Positions 51,992-62,279 of a stretch of 64,000 nucleotides of DNA are shown one piece after another (within the stretch, counting starts at the first letter, position 1; every line of letters starts with the position of its first letter). The position numbers and the translations under genes were made by a program. The notes under the pieces are model-generated. The model worked only from the letters and a program-made list of their open reading frames with translations, was not told where the DNA came from and did no database searches. The stretch is from Arthonia radiata (taxonomy: Eukaryota; Ascomycota; Arthoniomycetes; Arthoniales; Arthoniaceae), in contig PSQN01000015.1 of the NCBI GenBank assembly GCA_002989075.1, forward strand, positions 558,001 through 622,000. The letters are read 5' to 3'.

Positions 51992-52733
51992 ATGAGCGCC
52001 CGGAAAGCCTCCATGCGGCCTGATGACCAGCCGCCAAACGCTGATGCACAAGCTCAACTAGGAAGCAATCTACCTCGAATAGTGCGGAATACATCCTACA
52101 TAAGACAAAATGAACGCAAGACCAGCAGTGCCACCGACGGTACCCGCACTGAGGCTGCTTGGGCCGAAATGCAGAACACACTCGAGGAGGTAGAGTTGAG
52201 TGCTGCTGGAGGAGCAAGCGCTTTCAGTGCAGAACACAGTCGCGCGCTCGAAGAACTACGGAGGGCGCAGATATTGCTGGCTCAAGCATGGGCGCGCAGT
52301 GAGGCAGACGATGACGGTGCCGGAGAGACTCTGGATCAAAACGCAGAAGAAAGAGCGCGCGGCACGCTGGGATCGGGTCGAGTGCTGGGCAACGAACGGC
52401 AAAGAGGGAACACGGATGCGAAAGCTCGAGACAGAGGAGACAGTGGGCCCACATCCAAGGCGCCCTCTCTGGAGGAAGAGACCGTCAATGATATCCACCT
52501 CGCGAGAAAGCGGCGAGAAGCAAATGATCGATACTTCGAGAAAGTCAACAGCGGCGTCCTTGACGTGGTGGACAAGCTCGACATCGTCGCACAGAAAATG
52601 AAGGGTGTGGAGCTGGAGTAAGTTCTCAAGCCTTAGGAATCGCCAATGGCTTTTCGTGCTGACCGTTGGGCTCGACAGAGCACAAGACTTGTGGGATTCC
52701 CGTAGCAGCCTTGACGCCGATAGCACCGGCTGA
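51992..52733 (+). CDS. Coiled-coil orphan protein with a small last exon
   Basis: Exon 1 (51992-52617) and exon 2 (52679-52733) flank a 61 bp intron (GTAAGT donor, CTGAC branch, GACAG acceptor) and give 226 aa. Without splicing the frame ends one codon beyond the donor, so the spliced form adds EAQDLWDSRSSLDADSTG. The N-terminus is disordered. A helix near residues 52-100 (TEAAWAEMQNTLEEVELSAA, then HSRALEELRRAQILLAQAW) and another near 165-212 (ETVNDIHLARKRREANDRYF, then VLDVVDKLDIVAQKMKGVEL) look like a helical bundle. An acidic disordered linker joins them. I do not recognise the family; conservation is plausible because the helices are regular. The gene diverges from ERG19. Confidence 0.78.
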
Positions 52734-54822
52734 GAAAGGCCTTTGTGTATTCTAATGAGGGCGGGAAAGCAATTGTGTCGTCTGGGAAGGCTACCAAGGA
52801 CGATACTCTGCTATCGTGCACTGAGCGCGATTTCAAAAAGCTTACCAGACTCGAAGTCACCCCAAGGTATGCACGAGCGATTTTGCAAGGGCGGGCTTTG
52901 CTTGGGAGGCTTGCAGCGCGAAGGAGGAACTGATGATTGGTTATTGAGACAACCTTACCGTGCGTGTCAGGATAAGTTATCGGCCGCAAAGCGCACGTAC
53001 ACACGCGATGTGGCAGATTTCGAGCATGTGCGTGAAGGCATCATAAGGTGTGGGAAGGCCGTAGAGATGCTGAAGAACCTAAGTCGCTGTGACTTCTTAG
53101 AATTATAAATTGGTCAAGGCTACACAAAGGCTGTGCTGACGGCTGTGAGAATGGGCCGGCAAACTATCCTGACGTGCACAATAGAGAGCCGACTCTCTCA
53201 GTCTGTCAAGACTTGGGGCAGCATATAGTGGCACATCACCACCTCCTTGACGGCGCAGCAAGGTGACCGTTGCCAGGATGGCGCGATTTCGAGGGCCCGG
53301 CAAGATGGCTCGCAGATGCAATCAAGGGTTTGTTTAACCCAGTGCCGTGGTTCGACGGTTCATAGAGCCAGGTCCTCTTCATAGCATCCAAGTTGTCACA
53401 TGGTTCAGCGGGGTCGGCGCAACCAGTGCCTGAACGGGCAGTCTGGGCCAGTGTCTCATTCGCAGAGGAGAAGTCCTCATAAGAAAGTGGTCGAAGGTGC
53501 AACATCGCGAAATCGCGGCCATCTACCTCGCGAGGTGCTAAATGGCTAATTACTGCAGCGACATGGGAACCAATGTAAGACCTGAACTTTTTGTCTCCAC
53601 ATGTTCACGGGCACGCAAGTCCATCATTAGACCGTGGCTTGATCTGATTCGATCACGACGACATGTACCGAGTGATGCCACGCAGCAACGGAGAGAAGCG
53701 ATCCAACAGTGGCAGCACACATAGGCAGTTGAGCGCGTCGCATTGACCGCGGGAGAGTGAGGTGCATGCTACAGGCGTAAGTGCTCGTGTGCCTGGAGGA
53801 GGACTGAGAGGATTGAATATATAACGCCCCTGGTACGGCCATCGTACACACGACTGAATACTCAAGCATGACCACCGTCGCTCGTTCTGCCTGAGCGAGC
53901 TGGAGGTCGACCATTGAGCATTTCAATAGGTAGCGTTGTGCCATTGGACCAAGTAACGCGTATAAAGGTGCTGTTCGCGTGAGGAGTCTGCACTTGATGG
54001 ACACCCACTACTGTCACGTGATACGCGGGTGCGCTAGAGACTCAAAGGCTAGTGCGAAAAAGAGGTGACCAATGAGAGCTCCTTCTCTCTTCGAATGTTG
54101 CCCTCACCAAACGCTCTCCACCATCTCTCCAGTCTCGTCTTTGTGTCACTCCCCGCACACTTCCCCAACTCTCCTCTGCACCCTCGTCTAAATGCGAAAA
54201 GCGGTCGGTTGACGGACCGTCGCTTCTGGACGTCATCTGCAATCGTTCGGCGGGTGGTGTGGGTAGCTTCGTTGGTATCTTGTCATGCTGTTGATCGGAG
54301 TTGCGCTAGACTCTCTCGCTCCTGCCCAACCTTCTGCCCTTCTCTGACCACACATACCCACTCCACCACTCCTTGACGCTTCCGACGACACCGAGAGCGC
54401 TCTATACGCACGTTCAAGGCTACTATCCCACGCTCAGATCTCCATTTCAGCGCATTCCGCGGCCTCAGCTCACCTCTCAACACTTTTCTGACCCCACCTT
54501 TTCTCTTCTCTCGCGACTGGACAGCGAAACTTCCAACCTTAGCTTGACGGCGCGCATTCTGTACTACTTGGTACAGAAACACCATTACCGCGCTCGGCTA
54601 TTACACCAGCGTACATATCAGCAGTCTGTACCTACAGCTTGTGGCTACACTGGGCGATTGTGTCGCACCCTCTCCGCATTATCGTTGACCGTCATGATAA
54701 ATCGCACTCGACTGATCAAGCTCAAATCTCGATAACAGCCTCAACATTGTCCATACTTCACGCTAAAGGCTCGTTGCCGCAACTGTGACATCTTTCCATT
54801 GGAGCGAGTGTGATACTCGGCC
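52734..54822. other. Long intergenic region and pyrimidine-rich leader of the kinase gene
   Basis: About 2.1 kb without a supported gene. The last 750 bp (from about 54070) is rich in C and T on the + strand, as in long fungal promoters and 5' leaders. Short frames such as 54373-54735 are composition artefacts. Confidence 0.5.
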
Positions 54823-57800
54823 ATGAGCGACGGTTTGGACGCAAAGAATGATACAGAGCACGACCTATATGAGCAAGAGCTGTTGCCCGCGTCTGGCCAT
54901 GGAGCACACTCATCGGTCGGACCGCTTCAACCCCATAACAAGCGTCTGTCAATGGTGTCCGGCACACCCGCTCGAGTCTCCACTGACTCCCCAGACGTCC
55001 ACGTTTCTTTGGTCCAACCTGGAAGTATGTTCAAGACGCCTTACACGGAGCATGCGACAAGCCAAGACGACGATCCATTAGCTGCTGAGCAGCCTGCACA
55101 AGATCTGCAAAACATTCGAAGCAGCGATTACTTCTCGCCCTTCGCAGCAAGCAGTCATACTTTCGATACAACCCCAGACAAGTCCCCCGAAACAGCCGCT
55201 CATGCGGCGCTCTCGAGACAGACTACACGCTCTAGCGAAACCACACAATCCACTCGTCCGGAGCATCTCGACATGGAGTCCTCTTTGGAGGATCGGCTGG
55301 CTGCTCAACGTGAATCCATTGCTGTTGCATCCACCTTCCGATCAGCAGCGCCGAGCGGCAGCACGGTGTCTGACTCACGACGAGGGAAGCCTCGGAGGTC
55401 GATGACAGAGCACCCACATTATCCCAACCAGTCACTTGCCGCGCTTTCGACGCAGGTTTACCCCGAGGTTCATCACGCACCCTATTCATCACGACCTACT
55501 TCTGGACGTCAGCAAGGCCAGAGACCCTCGGCTCTTCTTTCACAGCTATCATCGCCCAGCAACTCGGGAGACGAGAGGCAGGCGCGCACTGTGGGCAACA
55601 CGCCCATCCAAACGCCCAGTCTCTTTTCTCCTCGTGCTCCGCGCTACCCTCCAACCTACGACGCTAGCGGAGAAAGCCCCGTCCCCAGTCCATACCTGCA
55701 TCCAGTTCAGCCGCAAGCTCCCAGGGAGACGTACAAAGCGGTCCGTGACATGGATTCCTCCTCGGGGCGCAAGACAATCAACCAGTACGAAATCCTGTAC
55801 GAAATTGGTAAAGGCACACACGGCAAAGTCAAACTTGCGCGGGACATTCTCACGGGAGATTATGCGGCTATAAAAATCGTGCAACGCTTCGCGAAGCGAC
55901 GTCGCCTGGGCAAAGCCCATGATCAACAGGAGGACAAGGTGAAGAAGGAGATTGCCATCCTTAAGAAGGCTTTGCATCCCAACGTCGTGAGTATGATTGA
56001 AGTCATTGATGACCCTGACCTTCACAAAATCTACCTCGTGCTCGAGTTCTGCGAATCGCATGACGTGAAGTGGCGGGAGATTGGCGAAAGCGAAATCATC
56101 TTGATGGAGAATCAGCGACTGAGAAGGGAGAAAGAAGGCACCTCCGACTTGGAATCCCTCGTGGACCCTGAACGCCTGCTGCGCGTTGCAAAGAAGCGAC
56201 GTGAGCGAACTCACAAGCATCGGCGCCCGCTTTCTCGTATTGGCAGCGAGTCTGAGTTCTGGAGTCTAGAGTATGCTGGCGACTCTGAGCCAGAAGAAGA
56301 CATGCTGACGGGATCGACTCCCACTTCACGCGCCACATCGCATCCATCTTCTGGACAAGTGCCGCCACCTAGCATCGAGCAAGGCCACCTCTCTTCTGCT
56401 GCGTCTATGTACTCAACGCCAAAGGATGACCACCATGGCCATGCTCCTGGGTGTCCGGAGGCCCAAGCAGCAGATGATACAAACTTCGAGGATCCAGGAT
56501 TTACAAGTTTTAGTGATTTCAATGCCAAGTTGCAACAGCTGGAAAATGAACGATCGCAGACGCCTGGAGACGATTATCAAGGCCGCAAACCTAGTCTTGC
56601 TGAATCAACTTCATCCATGGTGTCTGAAATTGTGGAACATACGCTCCCCGAGGATATGAGGTATGTGCCCTTGCTTACCATCGCGGAGGCACGTTGTGCC
56701 TTTAGGGATGCGTTGCTGGGTATCGAGTACCTGCATTACCAGGGTGTCATACATCGAGACATCAAGCCCGAAAACCTTTTGCGAAAGGCCGATCAGTGTG
56801 TCAAGATATCCGACTTTGGTGTCTCGTATCTAGGTAAACCAGTACGGGAAGGTCGCGAGTCCGAGGAAACCTCCGATGCCGAAGGAACAGAATTTCATGA
56901 GGACGAAACCGATCTTGCGAAAACCGTTGGTACTCCTGCATTCTACGCGCCGGAGCTCTGCGATCTGGGCTTCACGGAAGACAAACCTCACGTCACTGGG
57001 CAGATAGACGTGTGGGCGTTAGGTGTCACCCTTTTCTGCTTCCTCTACGCTCGCCTACCTTTTCAGGCAACCAACGAATTTGTGATGATGCGCCGAGTTG
57101 TCGAAGACGACGTCTTCTTCTCCAGGAAGCGTCTCAAGGCAATAGACCCTACTGCGCGCGGCCGCCCTGCTTCACATGATGCCCAATATGATCCCCAGTT
57201 TCGAAACATCAAAGACTACCGTCTACCACATGAAGTGGTCTACGACGAAATCGATGATGATCTACACGATCTCCTCAAGCGTCTGCTGGCCAAAGACCCA
57301 AGCAAGAGGATTTCAGTAAGAGAGATCAAACACCATCCTTGGGTTCTCTGCGACATTCCTAACCCGATGAAGTGGCTAGATGACACCGATCCAGTTCGCT
57401 TGCAGCAGGGCCGTAAGATCGAGATCTCCAAGGAAGAAATCCACGAGGCGGTTGCGCCGTTGCGCTTAGTTGAGCGCGCCAAATCAGTCGTGAAAAAGGC
57501 GATTGGAGGATTGACTAGTTTGGGAGGGAGCTCACGCAAGCGAGGGCAAAGCTCTGCTGCCTCATCGGAGGCCAACTCCCCGGCTCCCATCTCGCCACAA
57601 AGCCACCCCAATAGTCAGCCAGATCACTCTCGGAGTGAGGAGAGCATCGCCACTATACTAAAAGCGTCTCGCGAACAGCTGCATCATCAGAGCCATCCCG
57701 AGCATCCCTTATCTCAAAGCGTAACTGCAAGTCCGGAGTTGCCGGCTATCGACAAAGTGGCGGCGTCGTCGAGCGACACAGCTTTCGCAGGCGGGCGCCT

Positions 57801-58812
57801 GCTTGATGTACATGATTTAGCTCGGCCTTCACTACCAGATCGGCACGAGTCCGTCATGTCTACCGCCACTTCGATTCGCACCGTCAGGCAGTCTGACATA
57901 TCTGCTGTTGACCGCACGCTTGGGCCCGATGCCACCGAACAGCATTGCATACCTCAAGAACCGTATTCTGGACAATTCATGAATATGTTCGGTGAAGTGG
58001 GCCGCAGTCTGCTGCGCACAGTTCGATCTCGAGATCGAAATGCTCCGGAGGGTCGTTCTCCCAGTAGTGCTCCCTTACCTCTGTCGTCGAGTGATGCACA
58101 AGAGCACCTGCAAGGGCAGCCAAGTGTTGCGTTGAGCAGCACATCCGCATCAGGTCACCTGACCCATGCAATTCCAGATACTATACTCGACCGCTCAAAG
58201 AGAACGTCGCTGAGCTCGCAGCCCCGATCGCGTATAGATCCGGTCCCGGAGAGAGAGCGGCGTCGAAGTCATCAAATCGGACTAGCGCATATACCAAGCT
58301 ATTTGCAACTCAGTCCCCCAAGCCCGGCTCAGAGCGCGAATCAGGTCAGACGTGCCGTGTCATCGAACTCATCAGAGGATCATCTGAATCCAGCCATCTC
58401 GAGGGAAACCTCTTTCCCATCGGTCCCCTCTGTAGTGTCAGCAGATTCCTCTGTCGTCCCAGATGCTAGCGGCGACGATTTGCCCGAGCTCTCTTTCAAA
58501 GCCGGCGTGAGACACACCGGCGCTGTAGCTGCTGCACAGTCTGGCGCTGCGCCGTCAGGCCCGCTAGTGTTGGCCAGCGATGACCGGCCGCCGTGGCGCG
58601 AGCCCGAAGAACACCCAGCAACTGACGAAGACGACTCCGACTCCGACGAAGACTTCCTTGTAATGAATCGCACCAAATCGAGAACTGCGAACACGCCGAA
58701 GATGTCTGGTCGCAGTGGTAGCACAAACACGGTCAAGAAGCGCAGCAGCCGGGAGCTTACGCCGCTGGACTCTGGCAGCGAAGAAAGACCTCGTGGACGG
58801 CAACCACCGTAG
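54823..58812 (+). CDS. Snf1-activating-type protein kinase (CaMKK family, Sak1/Ssp1-like)
   Basis: A single exon of 1329 aa. About 320 disordered Ser/Pro-rich residues precede the kinase domain: the Gly-rich loop GKGTHGKVKLA at 329, the ATP lysine in AAIKIV, HRDIKPENLL at 644, DFGVSYLG at 664 and GTPAFYAPEL near 702-711, ending with HHPWVL near 836. A large insert (about residues 415-610) separates the hinge (LVLEFCES) from the alphaE helix, a hallmark of fungal CaMKK/Sak1/Elm1 relatives. The kinase phosphorylates the activation loop of Snf1/AMPK or related kinases in nutrient and stress responses. The C-terminal 490 residues are disordered with many SP sites. The exact paralogue is uncertain. 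Confidence 0.87.
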   Translation: MSDGLDAKNDTEHDLYEQELLPASGHGAHSSVGPLQPHNKRLSMVSGTPARVSTDSPDVHVSLVQPGSMFKTPYTEHATSQDDDPLAAEQPAQDLQNIRSSDYFSPFAASSHTFDTTPDKSPETAAHAALSRQTTRSSETTQSTRPEHLDMESSLEDRLAAQRESIAVASTFRSAAPSGSTVSDSRRGKPRRSMTEHPHYPNQSLAALSTQVYPEVHHAPYSSRPTSGRQQGQRPSALLSQLSSPSNSGDERQARTVGNTPIQTPSLFSPRAPRYPPTYDASGESPVPSPYLHPVQPQAPRETYKAVRDMDSSSGRKTINQYEILYEIGKGTHGKVKLARDILTGDYAAIKIVQRFAKRRRLGKAHDQQEDKVKKEIAILKKALHPNVVSMIEVIDDPDLHKIYLVLEFCESHDVKWREIGESEIILMENQRLRREKEGTSDLESLVDPERLLRVAKKRRERTHKHRRPLSRIGSESEFWSLEYAGDSEPEEDMLTGSTPTSRATSHPSSGQVPPPSIEQGHLSSAASMYSTPKDDHHGHAPGCPEAQAADDTNFEDPGFTSFSDFNAKLQQLENERSQTPGDDYQGRKPSLAESTSSMVSEIVEHTLPEDMRYVPLLTIAEARCAFRDALLGIEYLHYQGVIHRDIKPENLLRKADQCVKISDFGVSYLGKPVREGRESEETSDAEGTEFHEDETDLAKTVGTPAFYAPELCDLGFTEDKPHVTGQIDVWALGVTLFCFLYARLPFQATNEFVMMRRVVEDDVFFSRKRLKAIDPTARGRPASHDAQYDPQFRNIKDYRLPHEVVYDEIDDDLHDLLKRLLAKDPSKRISVREIKHHPWVLCDIPNPMKWLDDTDPVRLQQGRKIEISKEEIHEAVAPLRLVERAKSVVKKAIGGLTSLGGSSRKRGQSSAASSEANSPAPISPQSHPNSQPDHSRSEESIATILKASREQLHHQSHPEHPLSQSVTASPELPAIDKVAASSSDTAFAGGRLLDVHDLARPSLPDRHESVMSTATSIRTVRQSDISAVDRTLGPDATEQHCIPQEPYSGQFMNMFGEVGRSLLRTVRSRDRNAPEGRSPSSAPLPLSSSDAQEHLQGQPSVALSSTSASGHLTHAIPDTILDRSKRTSLSSQPRSRIDPVPERERRRSHQIGLAHIPSYLQLSPPSPAQSANQVRRAVSSNSSEDHLNPAISRETSFPSVPSVVSADSSVVPDASGDDLPELSFKAGVRHTGAVAAAQSGAAPSGPLVLASDDRPPWREPEEHPATDEDDSDSDEDFLVMNRTKSRTANTPKMSGRSGSTNTVKKRSSRELTPLDSGSEERPRGRQPP

Positions 58813-59498
58813 ATCTACAGTACAGATGAGAGATGTCGCCAATGATCTTGATGATAACGGAAACGATGCTTGGCAACACTCGCAATTTTGAACACCACTC
58901 CACTTTACTTTTGTTGATGATGATGACATGTACGATCTGATACCCAAAAGGAGGGGTTCTCCGGCGTTACAAAAGGGAGGACTTTTGATCATTTGCCAGG
59001 GAGGGAACGCGTTTGTATCATGACCGAGCATGCGCCCCTGTTTCGGAGGCGCTATTATGCACTACGTCGCTGGCAGGCACATAGTTGTCGTTGACATGAG
59101 TGCACTCGTGACTACTGAGGGTCGCTCCTATTGAAGATTCTTTGTATACTATCTTGAGCACCAGTGTAGACACGCAACGAATTCTGAATGCTGCTTCAGC
59201 TATTCTTGGTTTCATACATAGCTGTTGAACGAAGACGCAGCACATAGCGTGCCTTTGCCGAATTTTTTCGACAAATCAAAGGTCTGCTCGTCTATGCATT
59301 GCTTCAAGAGGCCGACCATAGTGCATGTCAGGATAGCTTGCCCACCTATATTCAAAGCCTTTGTGTACAACGAGCAATTCCACAGTCTTGAGAAGAGCCA
59401 GCCGCGCCAGCTCTTCGGCATCTATACGACCATCCTAAGATGTGATGGCTCCTACCCCTACGCTCGACATCTAGATCATTCCGACGCAGTGGCTGAGT
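58813..59498. other. Convergent 3' intergenic region
   Basis: About 690 bp between converging genes; no gene seen. Confidence 0.5.
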
Positions 59499-61000
59499 CT
59501 ACAAGCCAGACAACAACCTTGGCAAGATGGTGTCCACGAAGGCCCACGCGTTTCCAGTATAATCCTCCGACAAAAGGCTGGCAGCATACCACGTTGACCG
59601 GTAGCCTTGCAACCCATAGACATCCTGGACAATGCCGGCCTTCAACTGCCCTGGAGATTGTCGCCACAGGATTGAGTTATGGTCGACAAAGGCGACAAAA
59701 TCGACAGTGCTGTCTGCATCGGGAAATGTTCCGCTCGTGGTCAAATTCCGGACTCCTTCGATCACTATGCCTTGAGCCTCTTCGTAGCTAACAGACTGGT
59801 TGCTGGAAATTAAAATCTCGAACAAGTTTTCGTCGGGCAAGCCTGCAGACGCTAGACTAAGCGTAAAAGGCATGTCCCGGATGTTCACATGGTTTGCTGG
59901 TACCGCGTTTGGAGAGGTAAAGATGACTGTGGTGTTGACCGGAATAGACGGAATACGAGCAACGGCAGCGAATAGCCACGTCCCTGTAAAGGTGCTAAGC
60001 GGCGCTATCTCCCTGGCGTCAAGGTCGAACGCCGAGAGCCTATCCAAACTGGGCGGTGGTGTAAAGATAAGTCGCTTAGCTTTGATCAGCTTCTTGCAGC
60101 CATCGACGCCCTGTACGACGAGGTCGACCCCATCTGCGTTTCGCTCAGCAGCGGTGGCCCGGCTTTGCAGCATCACATCTTCGCGGAGAAATTGTAACGC
60201 GCGGATGTAGAGTTCACTGTTGCTGAAGCCGTCCGGCATAAAGAGGCTCTGATTGAGGAACTCTGACGCGACCGGCTGTCCGAACGCGAAGTACACGTAC
60301 AATGTCAACACCTCTTCAACCCCACCCACGCCGACATTCGAAATAACTGCCATCGTTGGCACCATGGCTTGGAGGCCGTAGCGTTCCGCAAACTCGCCAA
60401 AGGGAAGCAGTAGATCAGCTGGGATGTCTGTGGGTGAAAAGAAATCCCAGTAGCCCGGCAGCAGTTGGTCCGAGTACTGTGCTGTCAGGTTGACCCACTT
60501 TGCGACCGCGCCAGCTACGTCGGAGAAGGCTGGAGGATTATACGAACTTAAGTTGCTGCCATCTTTGCTGTTGACGTAGACGGTTTGACCGCCGACTGGT
60601 GGAGCGTAGGGCTTGGTGGGTAACTCAAAACGCTCGAAGAATGCAGCAGAATTGCCATACTGGAGGTAGGCAAGGACACCGTAGTCGAGGGAAATGTTGC
60701 TGGCTGGATCATAGTAAGTGTTGACGTGGCCGCCCTGTAGGGAATGTCAGTATTTGTATTAGGGATGTGGTCGAGAGGTTGAGAGTGTTGAAGACGTACC
60801 AGATGGTCGTCCTGCTCAATTACGACGATGCTTTTGTCGTAGTCCTCACGCAAACGCACCGCGGCGTAAGTGCCGCTGGCACCGCCTCCGACAATGGCAA
60901 CATCTTTTGTGATGATGTCTTTGGGTGCAAACGCACTCTTGTCGATAGAGGTCGCATGAGCGAGGGCAGCTACAGTGCCAAGAAGATATGCAGGTAGCAT
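59499..61000 (-). CDS. Secreted FAD-dependent amine-oxidase-fold oxidoreductase (beta-cyclopiazonate dehydrogenase-like)
   Basis: Exon 1 (61000-60800) and exon 2 (60734-59499) flank a 65 bp intron (GTACGT donor, CTACAG acceptor, phase 0), giving 478 aa. A signal peptide (MLPAYLLGTVAALAHA) precedes the FAD-binding Rossmann motif DVAIVGGGASGTYAAVRL and an acidic end (VVIEQDDHLGGHVNTY). Exon 2 has NXS/NXT sequons and the YGLQAMVP, FMPDGFSNSELY and RLIFTPPPSL stretches of the amine-oxidase-like fold. I associate this layout with fungal enzymes related to beta-cyclopiazonate dehydrogenase, which oxidise indole-derived metabolites. The real substrate here is unknown, and no biosynthetic cluster surrounds it. 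It is the last gene before the AT-rich block. Confidence 0.8.
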
Positions 61001-62279
61001 TTCGGTCGGTAGACTAGGTTCTCTGGTAGCTATGAGGATGGCGTACCCGGGCGCCAGGAAAGCCAGAAGACGAGCGGAACCATGGATGCCACCCGAGCAG
61101 GCATGCAACTTATAGCTTATTCATCTCTCTCTCTCACCATCCTCTTTACCGTTCCCAACCTCCGCACGCGCCGCCGAAAAGCCACAGTGGACATGGTCCG
61201 GCCGCCGCTTCTACTCACTGATTGTCCGTGAGCTCGAGCGTTTGGATGATGAGGAAGTTGGTCGAAGAATTGTCAGCTCGAGGGCGAGTGAGATGTCGTC
61301 TGTTAGTAATGGGAGTTGCTCAATACGCTAGTCCCGCGTTAGCGTCAAACCTAGAATCGTACAAAGCTTGGCTGTGCCCCAACATCGCGACTGAAAAGGA
61401 ACGTACCCCACCTACATCCCGCGCTGTGGCTAAGTCGAACATCGACGGCGTCGTTCGCGAGACGAGAGCTAATAAGCTTGAGTCACATCCACAGATGGGA
61501 CGGCTTCTGGCGTAGGCAGGGACGAACGCGGGCATCGGAGCCCCACAGATTGGCCTCCTACTACCACCCCCTAGATCCTGAACGATGCTGCCTCCACTCC
61601 GCCGACTGGTACACCTGACGGCCAACGAGTCCGAGCCTTTTTCATTTTGGCAATGCCTCACAGTAAGCGAGCTTCGCGTCAACGTCGGCCACTGGCTGGG
61701 AGTGCTGCGGATTCAACCGTAGGACTTTTCTTCATCACGTCTCCACTCGGCCAGTAGATTGCATTGTCGGGATCCGCCTCTTGCAAGTGTGATCGATCTT
61801 GCGTTATAGACTTCACGGACATCGTTTACTGTCTTTTACGCTGGCCTGCGTCTTGCCGCAAGCAAAACGACAATCGCATAGTCTCCACCTCTACATGATC
61901 CTCAACATTGTCCCCTTAGCAGGCGCTCTTCAATAAGCGCTTGTATCGGCATAAACCGAGCCATAAACTATATCAATCAGGGACACATGTGATTCTACGA
62001 TGCCGACGTGTTACAACCTCCTCGTTATTGCCATTTACCCAATCCTTACTCTTACCGAAGTGCTGTCAAATTGAAGTTGGCTTTCTCAGCGGTGCTCAAG
62101 TCAAACACAGACATGGCGCGGAATCGGCACCTTCAGAGTTATGCTTGAAAGCAGCAGGTACCGACACAGCGTCGATGCTTCTGGGTGATCCTGAAACCGA
62201 TCTATACTATCTGTAGGATTCTCAGGCATCGACTACGACTATTTGGTGCAACAGCTGGGACTAAGGGGTGTTCTATCGA
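61001..62279. other. Intergenic region bordering the AT-rich block
   Basis: About 1.3 kb without a supported gene. Base composition is ordinary until about 62280, where it changes abruptly. Confidence 0.5.

Noticed and set aside
54373-54735. 120 aa open frame in the kinase leader
   Set aside because: Pyrimidine-rich composition, no similarity and no conserved features; likely chance.
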